Counted from the stretch's first letter, positions 52,060-62,203 are shown. The stretch: DNA of 64,000 bases from Streptomyces paradoxus (GCF_014202475.1 NZ_JACHGV010000003.1:36141-100140), one strand, 5' to 3'. Notes: generated from the sequence alone by a model not told the origin. A program made the numbers and translations.

Positions 52060-52642
52060 GGGGCGTCTTGCGGCTGAGCTTGACGAGCAAGGTGATCAGC
52101 AGCGCGGCCGCCGCGAAGGTGGAGGCCAGACCGACGACCCACAGCCATGGGTAGTGCACGTGCACCCAGCAGGGGCCGCCCTCGCTATAACAGTCGGAGT
52201 CCCAGTTGCGGCGCCGTTTGGGCCGCACGGTTGTGCTGATCACCCCGGCGACCAGGTACCCGGCGGCCAGCCCGGGCAGGGACGCGGCCGCCCAGGCGAG
52301 CGAACGCGCCTTGCTCTTCTTCCAGTTCATCCGCGTCAGCGGCGCCACCCAGGCGAGGAGGACCATCGGCACCAGGGCGCCGACGGTCCCGGCGAAGAAG
52401 TAACCACCGCCGGGCCACGCGGGAGCGAAGCCGCCCCAGAGCTCATGGCCCCAGTACATGTCGAAGAAGACCAACGGCATGAGCAGGGCGACGAAGCCGG
52501 GCAGCACCATGCAGCCGAACAGGCGCTCCCCGACACTGGTCTTCACCCTGCGAAGGGACGGCGGACGCCCTTGCCTGTGCTCGTACCGCAAGGCAGGACC
52601 AGCCGCTTTCCTCCGCTTCGGCTTTGCCGAACTTCCGCTCAT
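51974..52642 (-). CDS. Hypothetical membrane protein, four helices
   Basis: A 222-aa protein with a basic N-terminus (KPKRRKAAG), and four hydrophobic segments (about 43-60, 78-97, 113-135 and 167-188), and a Pro/Ser/Gly-rich C-terminal tail. No family was recognised. It lies antisense between the two kinase genes and its 3' end overlaps the first kinase gene by 86 bp. Its 5' end is 110 bp from the second kinase gene, with divergent promoters between them. Confidence 0.6.
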   Translation of the reverse strand: MSGSSAKPKRRKAAGPALRYEHRQGRPPSLRRVKTSVGERLFGCMVLPGFVALLMPLVFFDMYWGHELWGGFAPAWPGGGYFFAGTVGALVPMVLLAWVAPLTRMNWKKSKARSLAWAAASLPGLAAGYLVAGVISTTVRPKRRRNWDSDCYSEGGPCWVHVHYPWLWVVGLASTFAAAALLITLLVKLSRKTPPTGPSTSGPEAGPTPRSASGTGGRRPPA

Positions 52643-52752
52643 GGCCCCTAACCCTCACCCTGATCCGGGCGCTCACTACTGTGTCTGCGATAGCGAACAC
52701 CATTAGATACGACTGACGCGTGCCGCATCGCGCAATGCCTGGAAGGCCCCCC

Positions 52753-55149
52753 ATGGAGACACTGCAGCCGGACGATCCAGCGGAGTTGGGTCCTTACCGG
52801 CTCTTGCGAAGACTCGGCGCCGGCGGCATGGGCCGCGTCTACCTGGCCCGTTCGCCCGGTGGCCGTACCGTCGCGGTGAAGGTCGTACGTCCGGATCTTG
52901 CCGCGGACGGTGACTTCCGCGACCGCTTCCGCCACGAAGTCGAGATTGCCAAGGCAGTCTCCGGCCGCTTCACCGCCCCGGTCGTGGACGCCGACCCGGA
53001 CGCGCCGCTGCCATGGTTGGCGACGTCGTACGTGCTCGGCCCGGACCTCACGGACGTCGTCGCCGCGCACGGTGCACTGCCGGAACGTACCGTCCGCGCA
53101 CTGGCCGCAGGCCTCGCTGCCGCCCTCCAGGAGGTACACGCAGCGGGGTTGATCCACCGCGATCTGAAGCCGTCGAACGTGCTGCTGGCGGCCGACGGTC
53201 CGCGCGTCATCGACTTCGGGATCGCGCGGGCGGTGGACGGAAACCGTATGACGCAGACGGGAGTCGTGGTCGGCTCACCCGGCTACATGTCACCGGAGCA
53301 GGCGCTCGGCAAGGGCATCGGCACGGCGAGTGATGTCTTCTCGCTGGGCGCAGTGCTCGCGTTCGCGGCGACCGGCCGGGGCGCCTTCGGCCATGGCACC
53401 GTCTCGCACGCCTCGTTGCTGTATCAGGTCGTGCACGGGGAGCCCGACGTCGAGGGCGTACCGCAGCAACTGCTGGGCCTCGTCCGCGCATGCCTTGCGA
53501 AGGACCCGGCGCATCGGCCAGTGCCGTCGGAGATTGTGGCGGCGCTCGCCCCGCAGGGCGTCGAGGGTGTCCTCAGCGACTGGCTGCCGTCGGCGGTGGC
53601 CTCGACGATCGCCACACATGCAGCCGGCATCCTGGACCTGGAGGCACCGCAGCAGCCTCAGCCGGCGGCCGCCGCGTCCTTCGGGCCCGCACCGGCGATG
53701 ACAGACGGGACACCAAAGCCATCGGGGACACCGACCCCCGGCTACGGGTTTCCACGGGCTCCGGGGCACGGCGGCTCCCCCGCGGCTACCGCCCAGGGAA
53801 CCCCGGTCCCCGGCTACGCCCCACCTCCGGGCGGCGTTCCCGCCCCTGGATATGGGACGACCCCGCCGGGCCACGGCGCTCTCGGACAGCCCGGCGCCTT
53901 GGGACCGGCCTCCACCGTCGCCACCAATTCCACCGCTCCCTCCCGCCGCCGCGTCCTCGGTCTCGCGCTCGGAGGTGCTGCCGCCGTCGCGGCGGCGGGC
54001 GGGGGCGCCGCTTCGTGGCTCGGCTCGGACGGCGACACCACCGACGGGGCGACCGGCACGAACGGCGCCGGTTCCGCTCAGCCCGGCGATGAGAACTTCA
54101 CCACCCCGCCGGCCGGAGTCGCCCCCCAACCCCTGTGGCACGAGACAGCGGCCGAAGACAGCACCACCACGGACGTACCGCTCCTCATCCACGACGGCCT
54201 GCTCTTGATCAGCGGCGACCCTCTGGTGGCGTACGACGTGAAGACCGGCGAGGCCCGCTGGTCGAAGCCTGACGTTTGTGCCCCCGGTTCCCAGCTTCTG
54301 TTCCACGACGGCAAGGTGTTCCTCACCGACAGCGGCGTCGAGGGGGTCCTCGTCGCGCGGGACGTAAAGACCGGCGAGGAGGTGTGGCGCAGCCGCCTCG
54401 GCAAGAAACTCGGCATCGAGAGTACGATCGCCATCGACGACAAGAACGTGTACGTCACGGCGACCGACTACACACAGGCCACGAGCGCCACCGAATATCG
54501 CACCGCTATGGCCGCGATCAGCCACAGCACCGGGAGGAAGGTGTGGCTGCAGCACCGCGACTGGGGCACGAGGGACTACGACGTCCAGGGCACCGTCGCC
54601 GGCAAGTACCTCGTCTACGCGGACTCCAACCACAACCTCACCGTGCGCGACACCGCGACCGGCGACCAGTTGTGGACGCAGAAGATCGGCGACGACTGGG
54701 CCTTGCAGCCCACGGTCGCGAACGGCCTCGTCTTCCTGCCCGGCGAGAAGCTGACAGCGGTCGACGCGGAGACCGGCCGCACCCGCTGGACGCTCGCCCC
54801 CATGGGCCGTCGCGGCTTCAACAACCCGGCCGTCATTGACGGCGTGCTCTACGTCAGCGACTACGACCGCGGCATCTGGGCCGTCGACGTCAAGACGCAA
54901 CAGCGGCTCTGGCTCTGCGAGGACCAGGACCGTGGCGGGGCAGAGTCGTTCGTGAGGGTCGGCACGACGCTCTACTGCGCTGCCGGACCGCTGTCCGGGG
55001 GCGTCATCGCCCTTGAGGCCAAGACCGGGGACGTGCGCTGGACATGGACCGATGACAAAGACTCCGGGGCTCCGTGGCAGACAGCTCACGTGGGAAACCG
55101 ACTGTTGGTGACGAACGGGCCGGAGATATACGCGATGCCAGCGGTGTGA
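52753..55149 (+). CDS. Ser/Thr protein kinase with PQQ-type beta-propeller
   Basis: A 798-aa two-part protein. The N-terminal kinase (about 14-275) is intact: GAGGMGRVYLA, Lys43, IHRDLKPSN, DFGIARA, SPGYMSPEQ. A Pro/Gly-rich linker (about 300-395) leads to one transmembrane helix (about 398-422). The C-terminal 350 residues contain PQQ/BamB-like blades with the W-containing motif (YDVKTGEARWSK, RDVKTGEEVWRS, VDAETGRTRWTL, LEAKTGDVRWTW). The propeller is expected outside the cell as sensor. GGAAGG lies 6 nt before the ATG at 52753. It directly precedes the ESX-like ATPase gene on the same strand, suggesting a functional link. Confidence 0.92.
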   Translation: METLQPDDPAELGPYRLLRRLGAGGMGRVYLARSPGGRTVAVKVVRPDLAADGDFRDRFRHEVEIAKAVSGRFTAPVVDADPDAPLPWLATSYVLGPDLTDVVAAHGALPERTVRALAAGLAAALQEVHAAGLIHRDLKPSNVLLAADGPRVIDFGIARAVDGNRMTQTGVVVGSPGYMSPEQALGKGIGTASDVFSLGAVLAFAATGRGAFGHGTVSHASLLYQVVHGEPDVEGVPQQLLGLVRACLAKDPAHRPVPSEIVAALAPQGVEGVLSDWLPSAVASTIATHAAGILDLEAPQQPQPAAAASFGPAPAMTDGTPKPSGTPTPGYGFPRAPGHGGSPAATAQGTPVPGYAPPPGGVPAPGYGTTPPGHGALGQPGALGPASTVATNSTAPSRRRVLGLALGGAAAVAAAGGGAASWLGSDGDTTDGATGTNGAGSAQPGDENFTTPPAGVAPQPLWHETAAEDSTTTDVPLLIHDGLLLISGDPLVAYDVKTGEARWSKPDVCAPGSQLLFHDGKVFLTDSGVEGVLVARDVKTGEEVWRSRLGKKLGIESTIAIDDKNVYVTATDYTQATSATEYRTAMAAISHSTGRKVWLQHRDWGTRDYDVQGTVAGKYLVYADSNHNLTVRDTATGDQLWTQKIGDDWALQPTVANGLVFLPGEKLTAVDAETGRTRWTLAPMGRRGFNNPAVIDGVLYVSDYDRGIWAVDVKTQQRLWLCEDQDRGGAESFVRVGTTLYCAAGPLSGGVIALEAKTGDVRWTWTDDKDSGAPWQTAHVGNRLLVTNGPEIYAMPAV

Positions 55150-55247
55150 CGCCGGGGCGCTAGGGCGCGATGCAGGGGACTGCCATAGTCTCCGTTAGCT
55201 GAAGTTAACGAACGTGGCCACAGGGGCCGACGGGGAGGACGACCATC

Positions 55248-58200
55248 ATGCGGATGCTGGTCACGGTCGTACGCGAAGGCGGTGAGCCGGAGGACGTCGT
55301 CGTCGTCGCCGACGACACCGCCACGGCTGGCGATGTCGCGGAGGTGTTGGCGCAGACTGTCGGAGGAACCGGCGCTGCGCGTGACGGTGGGCCGGGGAAC
55401 GTCGTGGCCATGCCCGGCACCTCACTGGCTTCGCTGCCCGGCTACGGGACGGCGGTGGCAGGAGCGCCGGCGCTGTGGGCGGACGGGGTGCTGTGTGATC
55501 CGGCGGCACCCGCAGCCAGCGTCCTGCGGGACGGCATGCGCGTCTCCGTCGACCGCTTCATTGGCCCGCTGCTGCGCAAGGGTGAGCCCGTCGGACAATA
55601 CGAGTTGCGGGTGGCCGGCGGCCCCGGCTCCGGGCGGGTGGTCAGACTGGGTGTCGGCGCGGCCACCGCAGGATCGGCGCCGACCTGTTCGCTCCCCCTG
55701 CCGGACGCCTCATTGCCACCGATCGCCCTCCGGCTGACGATCGACCTTCAGGGCAACGTCACCCTCACTCCGGAGGCAGGGGCCAGCGTCCAACTGAACG
55801 ATGACGCGGTGACGGCCGGGACGCCCTGGCCGCTCGGTGGTGTCGTACGGGTCGGCGATTCGCTGCTGGTGCTCGACAAGGTGGCCGAGCCGGACGCCCA
55901 CCTGTCTCCGATGAGCGAGGGCGGCCTCGCCTACAACCGCCCCCCTCGGCTGTCGCCGCTGCGGCCTCGGCGTCGGCTGGCCGTGCCCGTGCCACCTTCC
56001 AAGGGGGAACGGGCACGCTTCCAGTTCATCATGGCCTTCATGCCCATGCTGTTCGGGCTGTCGATGTACTTCATCACCAAGCAGATCTACATGCTGCTGT
56101 TCTGCCTAATGAGCCCGCTCATGATGCTGGGCCAGTGGATCAGTGAGAACCACGAGGGCAAGAAGAAGCACAAGACGTCCCTCAAGCAGTACAAGAAGGA
56201 TCTCGCGGCGCACGAGGCCGAACTCGTCACTCTCGGCAAGGAGGAGCAGCGCGCCCGCCGCGAGGACAACCCCGACCCGGCCGAGACCCTCCTTTTCGCG
56301 ACCGGCCCCCGCCGTCGCCTGTGGGAGCGCCGGCTCACCGACCCGGACGCCATGCAACTGCGCATTGGGCTCGGCGCCCTGCCCTCCGACGTGGAACTCG
56401 TTTTCGCGCGCGGCAGCTCGCACGACGAGGAACCCCCGGAGCCCCCGACCCTTCCGGACGTCCCCGTCACCCTGCCCTTCGCCCGGCTCGGCGTGGTCGG
56501 CATCGCGGGTGACCGGGCCCGCGCCCTCGCCACCGCGCGCTGGCTGAGCGTGCAGGCCGCTGTGCTGCACAGTCCCCGGGACCTGTCACTGGTATCCCTG
56601 GCGGCGACGCCCTCAGCGGGCGCCGAGTGGCACTGGGCCCGCTGGCTGCCGCACACCAACCCCGACGAGGGACAGGACTGCGTCGCCCTGGTCGGTCTCG
56701 ACTCGGAGGGCATCAGCCGCAGGGTCAACGAACTCCTCAACGAGCTGGCTCGCCGCAAGGCGGCCCGCGAACAGCACAACATGACGGGCCAGTTGTATCC
56801 GGACGCCAACGTGCTCCTGATCCTCGATGGAGCGCGCCTGCTGCGCCGCGTACCAGGCGTCCCGCAACTCCTAACCGAGGGCCCGCAGTACGGCATCTTC
56901 GCCCTCTGCATCGACGAGGACGAGCGGCTGCTGCCCGAGGAGTGCAAGGCCGTCGTGGCCTGGTCACTGGACGCCTCCCATCACGTCCGGGTGCGCGGCT
57001 ACGGCCTGGAGGCCGTCGGCGACGTCCTCGCCGACCAGGTCCCCTACGAGTGGTGCGAACTCCTGGCCCGCTCCCTGGCCCCCATCCGCGACGTCAGTCG
57101 CGACGACGCCGATTCCGCTCTGCCCACCTCGGCCCGGCTGCTTAACCTGCTGAACATGCCCAACCCAGTGGGTGCCGACGTGGAGCGCATCTGGAAGGCA
57201 GGCGGTGCGACGACTTCCGCACCCGTCGGTCTGGCCGCCGACGGCGCGTTCGTCCTGGACATCCGTCGTGACGGCCCGCACGCACTGGTTGCCGGTACAA
57301 CGGGTGCCGGTAAGTCAGAACTCCTCCAGACGATCATCGCCTCGCTGGCGGTCGCGAACCGCCCCGATGCCCTGAACTACGTCCTCATCGACTACAAGGG
57401 CGGCAGCGCCTTCATGGACTGCGCCCGCCTGCCGCACACGGTCGGTATGGTCAGCGACCTCGACGCCCACCTGACCGAGCGGGCCCTCGCCTCGCTCGCG
57501 GCCGAGCTGCATCGCCGGGAGCGGATCCTCCTGGAAGCCGCAGCCAAGGACATCGAGGACTACAACGACACTCGCAAGCTTCGACCCGAACTGGAGCCGA
57601 TGCCCCGGCTCGTCCTGGTGATCGACGAGTTCGCGTCCCTGGTCGCCGAACTGCCCGACTTCATCGCTGGCCTGGTCGACATCGCACGCCGAGGCCGCTC
57701 CCTGGGCGTGCACCTGATCCTCGCGACACAGCGTCCTGCGGGTGTGGTGAGCGCCGACATCCGGGCCAACACCAACCTCCGCATCGCCCTGCGAGTCACG
57801 GACGCCTCCGAGTCCATGGATGTCATCGACGCCCCGGACTCAGGTGCCATTGCGAAGTCCACCCCGGGCCGTATGTACGTCCGTTCCGGCGCTCAGTCCC
57901 TGGTCGGTGTGCAGTCGGCCCGTATCGGTGGCCGCCGCCCCGCCACTGGCCAGACGGGCCCGAAGGCCACGCTCATCCCCCTGGCCTGGAACGCCTACGC
58001 CCGCCCGCTGCCCAAGCGCGAGGAGGCCGAGGACGACGGCACGATGGTCACCGACCTGGCAGTCCTCGTGGACGCGGTACGCGAGGGCGCGCAGCGCATG
58101 GGCTTCGGCGAGCAGCGCAGCCCGTGGCTGCCGCCGCTGGCGGAGTCCGTCACGCTGGACGAACTGATCACGTACGGCGGCGCGCCTGCCGCAACGGGCG

Positions 58201-59723
58201 ACGACGTGGCTCCCATCCCATACGGCCTGGTCGACCTTCCGGCCCGTCAGACCCGTGTGCCGGTGTCCCTGGACCTCGTCCATGGCGAGCACACCCTGCT
58301 GCTCGGTGGCGCGCGCTCCGGCCGCTCGACCGCGCTGCGCACTCTGGCTGGTTCCCTGGCCCGCAGCACCTCCCCCCTCGACGTGCACGTCTACGGCATC
58401 GACTGCGGCTCCAACGCCCTGCTGCCGCTGGTGCGTCTGCCGCATGCGGGCGCTGTGGTGACCCGCGACGAGCCGGACCGGGTCCGCCGGCTGATTCAGC
58501 GCCTTCAGGTGGAGGTCGCCCGTCGTCAGCAACTCCTGGCGATGGAGGGCGCGTCGAGCGCGGCGGAACAGCGTGCGGGGGCGTCTCCGGAGGACCGTCT
58601 GCCCTGGATGGTGCTGCTCCTGGACAGTTGGGAAGGCTTCGCGTCCACCTTCGAGAACTACAACTACGGTCAGTTGCTCGAAGCGGCCCAGAGGCTCTTC
58701 CGCGAGGGTTCGGCAGCGGGACTGAAGGTCGTCATGACGGCCGACCGCAGTGGCCTCAGCGGTCACGTCTCCTCGGCCTTCGCCGACCGTCTCGTCATGC
58801 GCTTCGCCGACCCGAACGACTACTCCACGGCCGGTCTTCATGCTCGTGAAGTACCGAAGAACATGCCGTCCGGGCGGGCCCTGCGTATCACGGACACGGG
58901 CGTGGACGAGACGCAGATCGGGCTGCTGGCGCAGGACCCTGCCGGTCAGGTCCAGGTCCGTGCGCTACGCGAGATCGCGGAAGAAGCACGAACCCGCTAT
59001 GGTCGCGTTCCGGCGGGCCGACGTCCGCTGCGAGTCGACGCCCTTCCGACGCGCATCACAGCGTCGGAAGCGCTGGCCTTGGACCCCGACTTCGCTCCGC
59101 CGTCGCCCCTGTGGGCTCTCCTCGCCGTGGGTGGCGATGAACTTCACCCCATCGGTATCGACCTGGAGGAGAACGGACCGGGCTTCGTCATCGCGGGCCC
59201 GCCGAAGTCCGGCCGTTCGACGGCACTGTTGTGCGCCGCCGAGTCGCTTCTGCACGCAGGTACGCCTCTGGTGGTCGTCACACCTCGCCGGTCTCCGCTG
59301 CGGGACCTCGAGGGACGAGAGGGTGTGCTCGGCATGCTCAACGCGGACAGCTCGGGCGACGAACTGGAGGAGATCCAGGACCAGTTCGACGGACGACCGT
59401 ACGTTGTCGTGGTCGACGACGCCGAACTCCTCTACGACGCACCGCTCGACGAACCGCTGGAAGGTGTCATCCGCAAGGGAGCAGACGGCGGTGTGGGCCT
59501 GCTCGCCGCCGGCACGACGGACTCACTGTCCGGCCAGTACCGGGGCTTCGCGGTCGAGGCACGGAAATCCCGCAACGGCCTGCTGCTGACGCCGCAGAGC
59601 TCCTCGGACGGTGAACTGTTCGGCATCCGGCTGCCCGCGAACAGCGGGGGTGGTGCGGCAGGTAGCGGGTTGTTCGTGGCCGGTGGGGCGTTCGTGCCGG
59701 TGCAGGCCGTGATGAACGCGTGA
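55248..59723 (+). CDS. EccC/FtsK-type ATPase of a type VII (ESX-like) secretion system
   Basis: A 1491-aa protein. The N-terminal about 230 residues contain an FHA-like beta region (GVGAATAGSAPTCSLPLPDA, then GNVTLTPEAG). Two transmembrane helices follow (about 258-300, with FIMAFMPMLFGLSMYFI). Three FtsK/SpoIIIE ATPase domains come next, with Walker A motifs GTTGAGKSELL (about 684), GGARSGRSTAL (about 1020) and GPPKSGRSTAL (about 1318). Only the first is canonical; D2 and D3 read SGRST. This is the EccC/EssC architecture of the WXG100-exporting motor. The ATG has GGGGAGGA upstream and a strong terminator follows. Confidence 0.9.
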   Translation: MRMLVTVVREGGEPEDVVVVADDTATAGDVAEVLAQTVGGTGAARDGGPGNVVAMPGTSLASLPGYGTAVAGAPALWADGVLCDPAAPAASVLRDGMRVSVDRFIGPLLRKGEPVGQYELRVAGGPGSGRVVRLGVGAATAGSAPTCSLPLPDASLPPIALRLTIDLQGNVTLTPEAGASVQLNDDAVTAGTPWPLGGVVRVGDSLLVLDKVAEPDAHLSPMSEGGLAYNRPPRLSPLRPRRRLAVPVPPSKGERARFQFIMAFMPMLFGLSMYFITKQIYMLLFCLMSPLMMLGQWISENHEGKKKHKTSLKQYKKDLAAHEAELVTLGKEEQRARREDNPDPAETLLFATGPRRRLWERRLTDPDAMQLRIGLGALPSDVELVFARGSSHDEEPPEPPTLPDVPVTLPFARLGVVGIAGDRARALATARWLSVQAAVLHSPRDLSLVSLAATPSAGAEWHWARWLPHTNPDEGQDCVALVGLDSEGISRRVNELLNELARRKAAREQHNMTGQLYPDANVLLILDGARLLRRVPGVPQLLTEGPQYGIFALCIDEDERLLPEECKAVVAWSLDASHHVRVRGYGLEAVGDVLADQVPYEWCELLARSLAPIRDVSRDDADSALPTSARLLNLLNMPNPVGADVERIWKAGGATTSAPVGLAADGAFVLDIRRDGPHALVAGTTGAGKSELLQTIIASLAVANRPDALNYVLIDYKGGSAFMDCARLPHTVGMVSDLDAHLTERALASLAAELHRRERILLEAAAKDIEDYNDTRKLRPELEPMPRLVLVIDEFASLVAELPDFIAGLVDIARRGRSLGVHLILATQRPAGVVSADIRANTNLRIALRVTDASESMDVIDAPDSGAIAKSTPGRMYVRSGAQSLVGVQSARIGGRRPATGQTGPKATLIPLAWNAYARPLPKREEAEDDGTMVTDLAVLVDAVREGAQRMGFGEQRSPWLPPLAESVTLDELITYGGAPAATGDDVAPIPYGLVDLPARQTRVPVSLDLVHGEHTLLLGGARSGRSTALRTLAGSLARSTSPLDVHVYGIDCGSNALLPLVRLPHAGAVVTRDEPDRVRRLIQRLQVEVARRQQLLAMEGASSAAEQRAGASPEDRLPWMVLLLDSWEGFASTFENYNYGQLLEAAQRLFREGSAAGLKVVMTADRSGLSGHVSSAFADRLVMRFADPNDYSTAGLHAREVPKNMPSGRALRITDTGVDETQIGLLAQDPAGQVQVRALREIAEEARTRYGRVPAGRRPLRVDALPTRITASEALALDPDFAPPSPLWALLAVGGDELHPIGIDLEENGPGFVIAGPPKSGRSTALLCAAESLLHAGTPLVVVTPRRSPLRDLEGREGVLGMLNADSSGDELEEIQDQFDGRPYVVVVDDAELLYDAPLDEPLEGVIRKGADGGVGLLAAGTTDSLSGQYRGFAVEARKSRNGLLLTPQSSSDGELFGIRLPANSGGGAAGSGLFVAGGAFVPVQAVMNA

Positions 59724-59725
59724 AA

Positions 59726-59764
59726 CGCGATGGGCTCCCACTCACCGAGTGGGAGCCCATCGCG
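59726..59764. terminator. 18-bp hairpin terminator between convergent genes
   Basis: A perfect 18-bp stem (59726-59743 with 59747-59764; arms begin CGCGATGGGCTCCC and end in the complement) with the 3-nt loop ACC. It serves the ATPase gene and probably also the convergent DUF3592 gene. Confidence 0.88.
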
Positions 59765-59784
59765 CTGAATGCCAGGCAGTGAAA

Positions 59785-60402
59785 CTAGGGATTCATCTTG
59801 GGAACGCCCTCGTCACTCGGCTTATTGTCTGCCGTCGACAAGGCGACCGGTTCATCCGGGCCAAAGGTGCGAAGAATCCAGAGACGACGCCAGATCACTG
59901 CCGTGGCGAGCCCGAAGCAGATAATGGCCAGGGCCGAAGTGCCGTATGCCGGCAGGTTCGCTGGCGGGTCCTCCACCCAAGCGCGGGCGAGAATTCGCGA
60001 TGGGTTGTCGCGGTCGTATGTGACGACCAGTGAGGCATCGGCGTGCGTGTCGGGGTACATCCCCGCGTAGTCCGACATCCTTACCTCGTCACCTGCCCTG
60101 GGGCCGCTCACGAGGCGAACTTTGACGAACTTCGGCTTCGAGTCGACATCAACGACCGTGGCAGCGGAATCGACGCCACGGGAGCGCAGGTCCCGTACCA
60201 AGTAATACGAAGGCAACCAGAGAGCCAGGGCTATGCCGATGCACAGTAGGGATATCCCCGACATCGCCAGGATTACGCGACGTTGCGGGAGCTTCGGCCG
60301 AGGCTTCCAGGCAGCCGCTTCGGCAACCGCTTTGCGTGCCTCTTTCACGTGAGGTGGAAGTTGATGCTGGCCCGTACGGGGCTTTCTCTTCTTCTTAGCC
60401 AT
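59785..60402 (-). CDS. DUF3592-like membrane protein
   Basis: A 205-aa protein with a basic N-terminus (MAKKKRKPRTGQH), two transmembrane helices (about 46-68 and 152-171) and between them an extracytoplasmic beta-rich segment (GVDSAATVVDVDSKPKFVKV, then DADASLVVTYDRDNPSRI-type residues), the pattern of DUF3592. It follows the putative T7SS substrate gene by 12 bp on the same strand and should be co-transcribed with it, perhaps as an accessory or immunity-like protein. This role is inference. Confidence 0.75.
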   Translation of the reverse strand: MAKKKRKPRTGQHQLPPHVKEARKAVAEAAAWKPRPKLPQRRVILAMSGISLLCIGIALALWLPSYYLVRDLRSRGVDSAATVVDVDSKPKFVKVRLVSGPRAGDEVRMSDYAGMYPDTHADASLVVTYDRDNPSRILARAWVEDPPANLPAYGTSALAIICFGLATAVIWRRLWILRTFGPDEPVALSTADNKPSDEGVPKMNP

Positions 60403-60414
60403 TACCGGGAAACC

Positions 60415-61878
60415 TCATGAGAACCATCCGCTCACTGTATTCTTCACGCCTGATGCAGCGTCACCGATCGCCTTGCCTGCGCTCTTGGCCGCTCCCGTGA
60501 CAGCGTTAACTGCCTTCCTGCCCGCTTCCGTCTTGATGGCGTACGACACGGCGTAACCGACGCCGAAGCCCACCACGACACCTGCGGCGATTCCCCAGCC
60601 GACCGGCCCGCCCACAGCAGCAACCGTCGCCGTAGCGGCCCAGGTTCCTGCCATACCAGCTGCCATGCCGCCGACATTTGCGGCAACAGCTACGTCCTTC
60701 TCCTCACCGTTACTTATATCCCAACCGATGGCACCAACGGTGAGAAGACTCCCGACGAGTGGTAGCTTTCCCCCGGTCCGGAGGGCACGACCCCACAGTG
60801 AGGTGGTGCTTGGCGGCTTGATTCCGGGAACCTTGTTGATCAGCCAACTTCCACCGTCAGCGATGGATGCTTCCATCAGACGGGAGAACGATCCCATTCC
60901 GAATTTGGAAAGAATTCGTTCGGCCTCGCGTGCAGACTTTCCAGAGGCCTTGGCGGCGCGACTGGTTGCGTTCTTGAAGGCTCGCTTCTCCGCCTTAGTC
61001 ATGGCGTTGAGGCGTTGCTGCTTCAACTGAGCCGCTTCATCGCTGAATTTTTGTGCGCTAGTCCAGAAGTTGTTTGCGTACTTTGCTTGCACGCCGAGGA
61101 CGCTGGCCAGTAGTCCAGCACTGTCAGACCATGTGTCAGCTGGGTCGAGCAGCTTCTTCGCGGCAATCTGAGTGTGTTTCCAAGCGATGTCCCAGAGTTC
61201 CGGGTCGTCTCCCTGCATGAGTGCCCGGTTGAACACCGCGGTCGGCTCATCCTTAGTGAACTGCCCATGAAAAAGAGCAGCCTTCTTGTCGAAGCCGGGA
61301 GCAGGGCTTTCAGCGTTGACCGCCGTGGTGAATGCGGCCCCGAAGGCCTTCACATCGTCCTTGGCCGTTGGAGCGTTGGCAGCGGCGACTACCATTGGCA
61401 GATTCTTGACGAGGTCTGGATCCATCTTGGCGTAGAACGCCGAGGTGAAGTCGGCGTCACCCTTGTGCTTCGCGAGCTCCTCGGCGATCCGGTGGAATTC
61501 AGCACCCGCTTTGCTCGGATCAAGCTTAGCCGCCTTGTTTGCATCCTCAGCAAGCTTCTTTCCAGCGCCTCGAGCCTCGCCTATCGTCGCGACGGGCTCG
61601 CGAAGCTGTACCATGGCACCGGGTTTCTGAATTCCCTTCTGGTCAAGCTCCATTGCTGCTGCGAGTGCCTGGCGGCGGCGAAGCATGGGCAACTCGTCAT
61701 CGACCCAGCTGGCGATTTTTCCGACTTCTGTCAGGTTGCTCGTTTCTAGCCCAAACTTCTGAAACCTGCCCATATATGAGGACTTTGCCCCGTGCAGCTT
61801 CTTGCCGCTGGACTCAAGGTCCTTGATCGTCCTCAAGAGGTTGTCTGGATTGATTCCGGAGAAGTTGGGATCAACCAC
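60415..61878 (-). CDS. Candidate ESX-associated large protein with glycine-rich hydrophobic C-terminus
   Basis: A 487-aa protein, starting at the GTG 61878 (MVDPNFSGINPDNLLRTIKD); a TTG at 61920 is less likely. The N-terminus looks like the helical hairpin of WXG/LXG-type substrates (NLLRTIKDLESSGKKLHGA). The middle has the pattern GDADFTSAFYAKMDPDLVKN also seen in DUF6571-type actinobacterial proteins. Residues about 400-460 form a Gly/Ala-rich hydrophobic hairpin (GGMAAGMAGTWAATATVAAV). It overlaps the SAV_915-like gene by 8 bp. Its DNA is markedly less GC-rich than the neighbours, a sign of transfer. A secreted effector role is a guess. Confidence 0.65.
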   Translation of the reverse strand: MVDPNFSGINPDNLLRTIKDLESSGKKLHGAKSSYMGRFQKFGLETSNLTEVGKIASWVDDELPMLRRRQALAAAMELDQKGIQKPGAMVQLREPVATIGEARGAGKKLAEDANKAAKLDPSKAGAEFHRIAEELAKHKGDADFTSAFYAKMDPDLVKNLPMVVAAANAPTAKDDVKAFGAAFTTAVNAESPAPGFDKKAALFHGQFTKDEPTAVFNRALMQGDDPELWDIAWKHTQIAAKKLLDPADTWSDSAGLLASVLGVQAKYANNFWTSAQKFSDEAAQLKQQRLNAMTKAEKRAFKNATSRAAKASGKSAREAERILSKFGMGSFSRLMEASIADGGSWLINKVPGIKPPSTTSLWGRALRTGGKLPLVGSLLTVGAIGWDISNGEEKDVAVAANVGGMAAGMAGTWAATATVAAVGGPVGWGIAAGVVVGFGVGYAVSYAIKTEAGRKAVNAVTGAAKSAGKAIGDAASGVKNTVSGWFS

Positions 61879-62203
61879 CGGTGTGTTTCCCTTCCGCGCT
61901 GTCGGCCAGTTGAGGGTCAATCAATACCGCGGTAGCGCCCGACCCGCTGAGCGCCTCCCCTACTTCTTCGGTGGGAATGATGACCCAGGGCTGCCCTTCT
62001 CCCATGGCTTCGACCAACAGGGGGATGGATGTGAAAGCTAGTGCGACGAGCCGCTCCTCGCCACCTGCGTCGGCCATGGGTACGAGGATGACGTCGACGG
62101 TGCCGTCGACGAGGGGGGAGCCGTCAGGTCCCTGAGGCACCTCGGTCATGGTGGGTAGTACGAGGGCTTTGGGGGCGTCCTGGGCCGTTTCGCTTGAGCT
62201 CAT
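61871..62203 (-). CDS. SAV_915-like small protein
   Basis: A 110-aa soluble acidic protein with the outline LVLPTMTEVPQGPDGSPLVD, VDVILVPMADAGGEERLVAL and PWVIIPTEEVGEAL. This resembles the SseB-fold proteins called SAV_915 family that accompany ESX genes in Streptomyces. It precedes and overlaps the large candidate substrate gene, so it may be its chaperone. It is divergent from the WXG100-like gene at 62377. Confidence 0.6.
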   Translation of the reverse strand: MSSSETAQDAPKALVLPTMTEVPQGPDGSPLVDGTVDVILVPMADAGGEERLVALAFTSIPLLVEAMGEGQPWVIIPTEEVGEALSGSGATAVLIDPQLADSAEGKHTGG

